DNA of 6,837 bases. Source: an uncultured Bacilli bacterium (GTDB lineage Bacteria > Bacillota_I > Bacilli_A > RF39 > UBA660). Under the pieces are notes generated by a model. It did not search any database. It was not told the DNA's origin and was given only the letters and a program-made list of their open reading frames with translations. The stretch covers positions 1-6,837 of the forward strand of contig CAKOHL010000061.1 in NCBI GenBank assembly GCA_934085635.1, given 5' to 3'. The position numbers and the translations under genes are program-made. Positions 1-6,638 of the stretch are shown piece by piece (position 1 is the first letter of the stretch; each line of letters opens with the position of its first letter).

Positions 1-756
1 TTTCATAAACTTACTTATTATTTTTATATCATCTTTAATTTTAAAATTTTCACTAACATACTTTTTTACCCAAGTATCTACTGGGAATGTATCAAATCTT
101 GAATATCCAAACATTAAAATACAACTTGCTACTTTTAAGCCTATTCCTTTTATTTTCATAAGTTCTTTAATTGCTTCATCAGTTGGAAGCATATCTAATT
201 CTTCTAGGAAAAATGGATTTTCTTTTAGCTTGTTAAGTGCGTTTATAATATAACTATCTCTAAAACCTACTCCACATTCTCTTAGTTCTTCAATAGTTAT
301 ATTTTTTAACTCAACAAATGTTGGGAATAAATAGTATTCTTTGTTATTATATTTTACTTTTTTACCAAATCTTTCACTTATTTTGTTTATACTTCCAGCT
401 ATTCTTTTTACATTGTTATTTTGACTAATTATATAACTTATGTACATTTCAAATTTATCTTGTTTTAGTACTTTGTATCCTTTACATAGATTTATGTCTC
501 TTTTTAATATTTCATTTTTAGATAATTCTTTATTTAGTACATCATAGTCCCTATCTAAATCTAAGTAGTACCTAGTCACTAATTCTAAGTCTTCTTCATT
601 ATTTGAATTTACTACTATATAATCATTTTCTTGTTTTATATTTAATATCCTGTCAGATATTATTATCGTAAAAGAATCGTCATCTTCTATATTAATTCTA
701 AATGCTTGTCCGCTCATAAGGGTATCATATAGATTTATATCACTTTTTATTTTCAT
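1..756 (-). CDS. ogg: 8-oxoguanine DNA glycosylase, OGG1 type (HhH-GPD), 3' end cut by window edge
   Basis: This bifunctional base-excision repair enzyme would remove 8-oxoguanine from DNA and nick the strand through a lysine Schiff base. I read 252 residues from the ATG at 756 to the left edge; the C-terminus is missing. Visible marks are an N-terminal SGQAFR (residues 14-19; compare GGQSFRW in human OGG1), a QNNNVKRI stretch (112-119, matching the NNN that contacts the base opposite the lesion), and a helix-hairpin-helix MKIKGIGLKVASC (200-212) with Lys208 as the expected nucleophile. The FPVDTW segment (224-229) has Asp227 as the expected catalytic acid. Family knowledge supports OGG over AlkA because of the NNN and GLKVA features. 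The ATG abuts the TAA of the upstream membrane-enzyme gene with no spacer, and only a weak AGG lies about 7 bases upstream, so translation is probably coupled and the two genes co-transcribed. Confidence 0.93.
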   Translation of the reverse strand, partial: MKIKSDINLYDTLMSGQAFRINIEDDDSFTIIISDRILNIKQENDYIVVNSNNEEDLELVTRYYLDLDRDYDVLNKELSKNEILKRDINLCKGYKVLKQDKFEMYISYIISQNNNVKRIAGSINKISERFGKKVKYNNKEYYLFPTFVELKNITIEELRECGVGFRDSYIINALNKLKENPFFLEELDMLPTDEAIKELMKIKGIGLKVASCILMFGYSRFDTFPVDTWVKKYVSENFKIKDDIKIISKFMK

Positions 757-2709
757 TTATATACCTAGTTTACTATAGTAGTCTAAATACTTTCCATTTT
801 TTTCATATAATAGTAAACTGCTTGTTGTGAATTTTCCATATACTTTTGCATTTATTTTTGATACATAATCTTCAGGTAAACCTTCCTTAAAGCTTGTGAA
901 TTTTCCAGTCATAGAGTTATAACTTCCGTTTTCATTTATCCAACTTCTATCGCTTAGCATAACAAGGCCTTCGCTTTCACTTAGTGCATCTGTTCCCATA
1001 AGAAGTCTTGAATCATAATTTACTCCAAATAAATTGTAAACAGTTGGAAGTACATCAATACTACTTACATATTTTTCTACTACTTTATTTTCTTTCATAG
1101 CATTGTTGTAAAGAATTAGACTTGTGTGAAACATTTCAAATTTATCACTTCTATCTGTTTTACTAACTTCATTTAGTTCATATGTTTTTAGTCCATAAGG
1201 GTAATGATCTGGAGACACTACTATAACTGTGTCATCAAGTTTACCTTTTTCTGTTAAGTAACCTAGTAATTTTTCAAGTGCACGGTCTAACTCAACATTA
1301 GCTGCTATGTATGCTTTTACATTATCGCTGTATGGCAAATCTTTTACTACATCTTTATTTTTATAGCTCATTGAATTTCCAGAGAATGTGTAATTTAAGT
1401 GACCACTGACTGTCATATAATATATCATAAATTTATCTTTATCAATGTAGTCATTTATTGTAGCGTCAATCATCTCAACATCACTTTCTGGCCAACGTTT
1501 ACAGTTCATTAATGTTTCTAATCCATTACCACAACCTTTATATATGTTAAATCCTAAATTAGGGTGTGATTCATCTCTGTTATAGTAAGTGTAAGTGTGG
1601 TCGTGATAAGCATTTACCGCATCGTAACCTAGCTTGTTAAATTCAGTTCCAAGACTAAATGGCATCTTTATGTTACTACTTCTATAGAAAGACCATACTC
1701 CTTCTTTTGGTATTAAGCTATTTAGATACATATATTCTCCATCGCTTGTACTTACCGTAAATAGTGGTTGATAATAATTTTTGAAGATAAATCCACTATT
1801 TACCATTTTATAAAGTGTTGGAGTTATATCTTTGTCTATTGCAATAGTATCTAGTCCTTCAGCTGTTATGTATATTAAGTTTTTACCTTTAAATATTCCA
1901 GTGTATTCATTTTGTTCAGTTGGTGTAATGCCCTTAAAATATTGATGCAAAGTTTTTATTGTTTCATTTACTTCATTACTTTCTAATTGATCAAAGTCTA
2001 TATCTAATATATTATATGTTTTTTCAGGTTTTATGTCTGGTTTTTCTTCGTGTATATTATCTACAACTAGTTTTTCTTCAAATCCAAATAAGTATCTTTT
2101 AAGGTCTAATACTTCCATAGATAGTAATCCCACTTTATTGATTGTTATCATAGGTGCGTGACTTTCGTTATATATTCTGTTTAATGAGTACATTCCATTA
2201 GTATTAAAATGGACAGTTAGTTTTGTTATTACAAAGAATACTATTAACAAGATTATTTCAGTTATGAACATTACTTTTTTTCTTGTAAAGTCAAAGATTT
2301 TACTTTTAAATATTATAAATAGAATGCAAGGCAAGATAATTACGAGTAGTCCCCAGATGTTATCAATAATCATTTTGGATATGGCACTAAAGAATTCTCC
2401 GAATACCTGCCCAGTTCCTGCTTTTATACTGTAAATCGAAAATATAGAATCATAAAATGCATAATAAATATATTGACTTGCAAATATAAAGGTTATAAAT
2501 ATGCTGTTTAATACACTTATTACTTTATTTATTTTGGTATTAAATAAACTAGATAGTATTGTAGCAAAAAGTATAAATGGAATGCTAAATAGTAAAATAG
2601 TTAGTGTATTTAAGCTAAATACGTTCTTTAACACTAATGCTTTATAAGCTATTTCTAAGTATATTATTAAAAATGTATAATGTAAAAATAATGGTAATTT
2701 CTTTTTCAT
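757..2709 (-). CDS. LTA synthase family / sulfatase-superfamily membrane enzyme
   Basis: This 650-residue polytopic membrane protein has an extracellular alkaline-phosphatase-superfamily domain, as in LtaS-type enzymes that transfer glycerol phosphate from phosphatidylglycerol to cell-wall polymers. About five hydrophobic segments (roughly residues 5-25, 33-55, 62-86, 117-135, 146-166) precede a linker and a catalytic domain from about 275 to 565. Residues expected to bind metal or act as nucleophile by comparison with S. aureus LtaS are Glu284 (ITAEGLD), Thr321 (STSDGEY), His437 (SGHLNY) and Asp501-His502 (SPDHYPYG). Arg378 in YNRDES matches the substrate-contacting Arg of LtaS, while the neighbouring LtaS Trp is Tyr376 here. 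The sequence fits a clostridial clade annotated only as LTA synthase family, so the exact polymer is unknown and I give no symbol. The start ATG has a good ribosome-binding site 7 bases upstream. The stop touches the glycosylase start. Confidence 0.9.
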   Translation of the reverse strand: MKKKLPLFLHYTFLIIYLEIAYKALVLKNVFSLNTLTILLFSIPFILFATILSSLFNTKINKVISVLNSIFITFIFASQYIYYAFYDSIFSIYSIKAGTGQVFGEFFSAISKMIIDNIWGLLVIILPCILFIIFKSKIFDFTRKKVMFITEIILLIVFFVITKLTVHFNTNGMYSLNRIYNESHAPMITINKVGLLSMEVLDLKRYLFGFEEKLVVDNIHEEKPDIKPEKTYNILDIDFDQLESNEVNETIKTLHQYFKGITPTEQNEYTGIFKGKNLIYITAEGLDTIAIDKDITPTLYKMVNSGFIFKNYYQPLFTVSTSDGEYMYLNSLIPKEGVWSFYRSSNIKMPFSLGTEFNKLGYDAVNAYHDHTYTYYNRDESHPNLGFNIYKGCGNGLETLMNCKRWPESDVEMIDATINDYIDKDKFMIYYMTVSGHLNYTFSGNSMSYKNKDVVKDLPYSDNVKAYIAANVELDRALEKLLGYLTEKGKLDDTVIVVSPDHYPYGLKTYELNEVSKTDRSDKFEMFHTSLILYNNAMKENKVVEKYVSSIDVLPTVYNLFGVNYDSRLLMGTDALSESEGLVMLSDRSWINENGSYNSMTGKFTSFKEGLPEDYVSKINAKVYGKFTTSSLLLYEKNGKYLDYYSKLGI

Positions 2710-2716
2710 TTAAAAT

Positions 2717-2725
2717 CTCTCCCTT
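2717..2725 (-). promoter_or_regulatory. ribosome-binding site of the LTA-synthase-like gene
   Basis: On the minus strand this reads AAGGGAGAG and ends 7 bases before the ATG at 2709. It is a good Shine-Dalgarno match and supports this start over internal Met codons. Confidence 0.8.
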
Positions 2726-2744
2726 GATTTATTATTCTGTTACT

Positions 2745-2773
2745 ATTATATCATTTATGTTTAAAAAATTATA
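2745..2773 (-). promoter_or_regulatory. candidate promoter of the LTA-synthase-like / ogg unit
   Basis: A perfect -10 box TATAAT (2750 to 2745) lies about 35 bases before the start codon, which would give a leader of under 30 bases. The -35 position at 17-base spacing (2773 to 2768) reads TATAAT and does not resemble TTGACA, so the -35 is poor. Further TATAAT-like strings lie just upstream, as expected in very AT-rich DNA. The location, between an upstream terminator and the ribosome-binding site, is the best argument for it. Confidence 0.45.
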
Positions 2774-2793
2774 CTAGTAAATGATTATACATA

Positions 2794-2822
2794 TTAAAAA
2801 TATAGCATTTAAGTGCTATATT
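2794..2822 (-). terminator. Rho-independent terminator of the 153-residue protein gene
   Basis: A 9-base-pair perfect stem (2799-2807 with 2814-2822) surrounds a 6-base loop and is followed on the minus strand by a run of U (2800 to 2796, then A/U-rich). The stem starts inside the TAA stop codon of the gene at 2821-3282. The stem is AT-rich with two G-C pairs, so efficiency may be moderate. It separates this gene from the downstream LTA-synthase-like unit. Confidence 0.7.
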
Positions 2823-3282
2823 ATTTGTAGATTAATGTTTTAATTTCATTAGTTTCTTTAAAGAATAGTTCTACTCTTTGAGATAATTTATTTATGTGAT
2901 TTTGTAAACTAGAGCGACTTATAAATACTCTTTCACCTGGATTTAATACCCTAGTTATTATTATTTCATTTTCTGTTTCTTTATAAATAACTTCTGTTTT
3001 AATTACACTAATGTCTTCAGTTTTAACTCCCCTTATTTTATTAGAAAGTTTTATACTTTTCCCTTGCTTTGAAAGATTTATAATTGTGTTAGAAGTACCT
3101 ATGTAAAATGAGTTTATAATGTGCGCAGTGTTTGTTTCACTTGAGTACTCAAATATACTTACCTTTTTTGCTTTTGCTGGCACTTCTATTTTTTTACCAA
3201 TTAATTTAGAACTCCCTATTAGTCTTTCTTTTTCATCATAATATGTTACTGATAATTTTAAATAGTCGCTTTTTCCGAACAT
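2821..3282 (-). CDS. Uncharacterised 153-residue soluble protein
   Basis: I do not recognise this protein. It is 153 residues, rich in Lys, Ile, Ser and Glu, with no Cys, no signal peptide and no membrane segment, so it is probably cytoplasmic. Hydrophobic and polar residues alternate through most of it (for example residues 8-14, 41-46, 92-111), suggesting a mainly beta structure; a possible amphipathic helix lies near 123-142. A short LNPGERVFISR stretch (113-123) could be a turn between strands. I chose the ATG at 3282 because a near-perfect ribosome-binding site sits 5 bases upstream. An in-frame TTG at 3309 would add 9 residues but falls at or before the predicted transcription start. 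The gene has its own promoter and terminator, so it looks monocistronic. It is probably a real gene, with unknown role. Confidence 0.8.
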   Translation of the reverse strand: MFGKSDYLKLSVTYYDEKERLIGSSKLIGKKIEVPAKAKKVSIFEYSSETNTAHIINSFYIGTSNTIINLSKQGKSIKLSNKIRGVKTEDISVIKTEVIYKETENEIIITRVLNPGERVFISRSSLQNHINKLSQRVELFFKETNEIKTLIYK

Positions 3283-3287
3283 ATTAT

Positions 3288-3297
3288 CCCTCCTTCC
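3288..3297 (-). promoter_or_regulatory. strong ribosome-binding site that fixes the start at 3282
   Basis: The minus strand reads GGAAGGAGGG, a near-ideal Shine-Dalgarno sequence, ending 5 bases before the ATG at 3282. It rules in favour of this ATG over the upstream in-frame TTG at 3309, which has no such site. Confidence 0.88.
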
Positions 3298-3312
3298 TCT
3301 TTTGCACAAGAT

Positions 3313-3341
3313 ATTTTAGCACAGTTTGAGTGTATTGTCAC
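3313..3341 (-). promoter_or_regulatory. promoter with extended -10 for the 153-residue protein gene
   Basis: The minus strand shows -35 GTGACA (3341 to 3336), a 17-base spacer, and -10 TAAAAT (3318 to 3313) preceded by TGC, giving an extended -10. Transcription would start near 3306, leaving a leader of about 24 bases that holds little besides the ribosome-binding site. This is the best vegetative sigma-factor promoter I see in the window. Confidence 0.75.
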
Positions 3342-3373
3342 TAGGGATGAAAATGTTTTTTTATTTTTATTAT

Positions 3374-3424
3374 TTATGGTAATTCAAAGTACTCTGCATA
3401 TTTAAAATCAATTTCTTTTCCCAT
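3374..3424 (-). other. possible 16-codon ORF or gene remnant in the spacer
   Basis: An ATG at 3424 opens 16 codons ending in TAA: MGKEIDFKYAEYFELP. The composition is protein-like, but there is no convincing ribosome-binding site, and in-frame stops lie a few codons upstream. It sits just downstream of the DUF4268 gene. It could be the stub of a lost gene or chance; I cannot tell from this window. Confidence 0.2.
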
Positions 3425-3458
3425 TTTAGTTTCTTTTTAATATAGACTTCTATTGTAA

Positions 3459-4391
3459 TTATTTTAAATATTCAATGAATACCTTTTTAAATAATTCAAC
3501 GATGTTACTCAACCATTCAAATGCTTCATTCCAAGATTCAGAATTAGGATCAACGTCTAAATTAGACACTAATTTAATTCTTGATGCTTTTTTACCTTCT
3601 AATGGCATCCATTGTAATTTTGTAGATATCTTGTCATTAATTTCTTCTTTACATTTTTCCAAAGAATAATATAAATCTTTATTATCATTTATGTAAAGTT
3701 CACATGCTATTTCATGTTTTTTTGTATTATATGTTAAATCTAAATGGCAATCACTTCTACCTATAAAAATACTATACCAATGTTGTGGCAAAGGTTTAAC
3801 AAGTGAAAAATCAACCTTTTTATCTTCACAATAGTTTTTAAAATCTTCCCAAAAATTTAATTGAATAGTCGAAGCATTACTTAGATTCTTATTAATATTT
3901 TTTCTAATAGCTTTAGCCCAGTTATTTGGTTTACTTATAATTTGAAATTTAGGAGCAATTAAAGAGTCTCCAATTTTCCATAATTCAATTTGAACCAAAA
4001 AGATATTAATATGTTCATCTGAGTGTTCATTTAACCAGTCAACTGCTTGCTTATGTTCTTCTCTGACATCTTTAACAATCCATATTTGTATATCAGCATC
4101 AAAACCAGCAGAATAAACAATTACCTTTCCTAAGTGATCATGATTAGTCATTTCTAATTGATTTTCAATTACTATAGTTTTATCTGTTTCCTCTTCGTGA
4201 GCTTTAATATCTACATTATATCTTCCAGTTGAGGCTTCTGTTTCATCTACAGTAATATTAAATCCAAGTTCTTCACTTAATAGCTTAATATTATTTTCTT
4301 TAGCTAACCATTTTGTAAAATCAGTTGCTTCGTTTTTCCAAACTTCTCTTAAGTTAGTAATTTTTTCTAATTTTCCTAAATTATAATTCAT
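3459..4391 (-). CDS. DUF4268-type protein with PD-(D/E)XK nuclease-like N-terminal half
   Basis: This intact 310-residue protein looks like the DUF4268 family. Residues about 20-135 resemble a PD-(D/E)XK-fold nuclease: Glu40/Glu41 in an early helix, Asp61 in YNVDI, then a strand ending in Glu76-Asn77-Gln78 (VIENQ), giving a D...ExQ core, followed by a helix with TNHDHLGK (82-89) and Tyr93. Gln in place of the usual Lys is known in some members of this fold. Residues about 175-310 (from FWEDF to the C-terminus, with QHWYSIFIGRS near 203-213) match the DUF4268 C-terminal domain as I remember it. There is no membrane segment or signal peptide. A clear ribosome-binding site (GAAAGGTGA, 4406 to 4398) lies 6 bases before the ATG. 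Only 18 bases separate it from the end of res, so it is probably co-transcribed with the restriction locus. A defence role is inferred from fold and context; the substrate is unknown. Confidence 0.82.
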   Translation of the reverse strand: MNYNLGKLEKITNLREVWKNEATDFTKWLAKENNIKLLSEELGFNITVDETEASTGRYNVDIKAHEEETDKTIVIENQLEMTNHDHLGKVIVYSAGFDADIQIWIVKDVREEHKQAVDWLNEHSDEHINIFLVQIELWKIGDSLIAPKFQIISKPNNWAKAIRKNINKNLSNASTIQLNFWEDFKNYCEDKKVDFSLVKPLPQHWYSIFIGRSDCHLDLTYNTKKHEIACELYINDNKDLYYSLEKCKEEINDKISTKLQWMPLEGKKASRIKLVSNLDVDPNSESWNEAFEWLSNIVELFKKVFIEYLK

Positions 4392-4409
4392 ATATTTTCA
4401 CCTTTCTAT

Positions 4410-5162
4410 TTATAATAACAAATCTATCAAGTCTTGATAGCTTGCAACAGCTCCATATTTAACATCATGTGTAGATAATAGTGCAAAATGCTTTTTAGCG
4501 CATTCAATCTTTGCTTTTTCTACATCTCTTAATTGTAAAGAAGATAAGTCCCCTTTGGTTTCTGCAATAAAGTAAACGTATTTAAATGATGGATTGTCTA
4601 GTACTATAGCCCAGTCTGGATTATAATTTCCAACTGGAGTTGGTATTTTAAAACCACTAGGCAATTTTGCATAAACAGTAACTTCACCACTTTCCAGTTT
4701 CTTTGCAAATTTTTCTTCATTTTTAGAATCAGTTACTAAATAGTCATAAATACTTTTTTTAACATCCATTGCATTTTCTCCAAGTTCTCCCCTTACGTTA
4801 TTAATAGTAAATATATCATTAGTAAATTTTTCATCAGTTTTATGATAAGTTATACCATCTATTACAGTAGTTGCTTTTTCTTCATTAATAATATTTGACA
4901 CTTTTCTAATAAACTCCTCAGGTAGATATTTAAAGTAACTAAATTTTTGTGGTGTTATACCCATTAAAATTTTGACTATTGTCTTTCTAGTTAACCCCGT
5001 TGCTTTAGTTATTTCGCCTATTAAATCGTACTCTATTTGGGTTGGTGAAAAATCTTCTACTGTTTCAGTTTTAGTTTTTCCATTCGTCATAGATTCTCCT
5101 GTATTAATTGAAACAGAAGTAATTTCATCCTTTTGCATACCCTCAGTTATTCTAACTTTCAT
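4410..5162 (-). pseudogene. res: Res fragment 3: C-terminal PD-(D/E)XK endonuclease domain
   Basis: This 250-residue open stretch is the nuclease end of Res. Residues 1-100 are the linker region after the helicase. The catalytic core is in the second half: Glu149/Glu150 in an early helix, Pro182-Asp183 (NYNPDWAIV), and Glu201-Thr202-Lys203 (FIAETKGD) at the end of the next strand, followed by a helix with conserved-looking Lys (EKAKIECAKKHF, 215-226). The stretch ends naturally with TAA. The ATG at 5162 directly follows the TAG at 5165-5163 in the same frame, and there is no ribosome-binding site before it. I therefore read it as the downstream part of a nonsense-interrupted gene, not a separate subunit. 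Some translation by re-initiation at TAG-ATG is possible. The catalytic residues themselves are intact. Confidence 0.85.
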
Positions 5163-6638
5163 CTAATTAATATTTAGTCTTACGTTAATCGCATCTATCG
5201 CTTTCTTTATTAGTTCGTCTGAATCAAAGTCAACTTCATAAACACTTTTATAATTAATCTTATTCCAAAGTTCTTGCCACTCTTTCTTCATAAAATTAGA
5301 ATTAGGCACTAAGTTCTTTATATTTTCTCTTCTTTCATCATTAACAAGTTTTGTATTATTTGCTAAATATAGTTTTTTCATTAAAGCTACATATTCTTCT
5401 TTAAATGGTTTTAAATCATCCATAACTTTAAGTTTATCATTTTCTAAATCTTCTATAAATTTATCTGTTAGTTTTGAATCATTCTCTAAATCAACATAGC
5501 CTGCACTTATATTAAAGTATAACATTTTGTTGTAAGCCATTTCAGTAAATGGATATTTTTCTCCCACTTCATTCATAAGATATTTCCCAGCAAAATTTTC
5601 TTGCACAAAATTTTTAGGTCTTGCAGTTAGAGAACTTGCTATTTCATTTTGTAAACTTTTAGCAAAACTATCATATGATTCACTTGCAATTACAGTTAAG
5701 GTATTAATATTATGAAAATTACTTTCAAGCACTGTTGAATCCATTCTTTCCCCATCATTATTAACACATATTCTAAGACCTCTTCCTATCTCTTGTCTTT
5801 TACTTATTTCAGAATTACTATGTTTTAGTGTACATATTTGAAATATATTAGGATTATCCCAGCCTTCTCTTAAAGCAGAGTGTGAAAATATAAATCTAAC
5901 AGGTTCACTTAAAGATAAAAGTCTTTCTTTATCTTTCATAATTAAGTCATAAGCATCTTCATCAAAACTTAAATATTCTTTTTTATCATTAATACTTGGA
6001 TCTACTGCATGACCTTTTTTATCAATTGAAAAGTATCCAGCATGTATCTTTCCAGTATCAAATGAATCAAGATATTTTAAATAGTTTTCATCAACAATAC
6101 TTCTGTATTCACTAAGTGCTTTAATGTATTCTTCTTCAAACATCTTGGCATACTCGCCTTTTAATGCTGTTCCGTCTTCGTAATACTTGTATTTAGCTAC
6201 TTCGTCTATGAAAAATAAACTTAATACTTTTATACCTTTTTTATATAACTCTTTTTCTTTTTCTAAATGTGAATGAATTGTTTCTCTTATTTGAATTCTA
6301 GTAATATATTCTGAATCAACATCTCCAGTCGCTTGACCAACAGCTATTTCTTCTCCGTTAGAAAAATATACTTTATCATAAGCTTCTTCTCTGGCGTTTA
6401 TTTCAGATATTACATAATTATTATATTCAGCTAGACCTCCCGATTTTTCATAGAGTCTATCGTTCTTTTTAAATTTCATAAGCTTTCTAGTTACACCAGT
6501 CGATGTTTTAACTTCAATTTCCATCCAAGCAATTGGATCGTGTTTCGTACTTATATCCACTCTATCTAAAAATAAATATGTATTCTCAGATTTGTTATTT
6601 AAAACTTCAATTCCTTTAACATTAATCTTTTTAACTAA
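5163..6638 (-). pseudogene. res: Res fragment 2: helicase motifs V-VI and following region
   Basis: This open frame runs from just after the shift point (TTA at 6638) to the TAG at 5163. Its first 26 codons, before a GTG at 6560, read as a good continuation of fragment 1. Numbering from that GTG, it carries IKVLSLFFIDEVAKY (110-124), a stretch typical of type III Res; motif V around FIFSHSALREGWDNPN (224-238); and motif VI RQEIGRGLR (255-263), whose arginines contact ATP in SF2 enzymes. Residues about 300-465 lead toward the nuclease domain. The GTG at 6560 lacks a ribosome-binding site and lies mid-domain, so it is not a real start. Without fragment 1, any product would have no Walker A or B motif and could not hydrolyse ATP. 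Confidence 0.86.

Noticed and set aside
2771..2793. Additional TATAAT-like boxes upstream as tandem promoters
   Set aside because: No matching -35 is visible, and such strings are expected by chance in this AT-rich spacer.
3283..3309. TTG start at 3309 for the 153-residue protein
   Set aside because: No ribosome-binding site precedes it, it lies at or before the predicted transcription start, and a near-ideal site points to the ATG at 3282.
3442..3453. Small palindrome after the DUF4268 gene as a terminator
   Set aside because: The 5-base arms leave only 2 bases for the loop, and no U run follows on the minus strand.
3475..3669. Open frame of 64 codons on the plus strand
   Set aside because: It is antisense to the DUF4268 gene, has no ribosome-binding site, and its translation resembles no protein; a shadow ORF.
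5163..5165. TAG read as a sense codon (suppression or pyrrolysine)
   Set aside because: Only one in-frame TAG is seen, the other TAG is created by a frameshift, and nothing in the window encodes a suppressor tRNA or recoding machinery.
4972..5166. Open frame of 64 codons on the plus strand
   Set aside because: It is antisense to the res nuclease fragment; its hydrophobic look comes from reverse reading of AT-rich codons.
6558..6560. GTG at 6560 as a real start for a 465-residue protein
   Set aside because: The frame is open for 26 more Res-like codons upstream, there is no ribosome-binding site, and the start would fall inside the helicase region.
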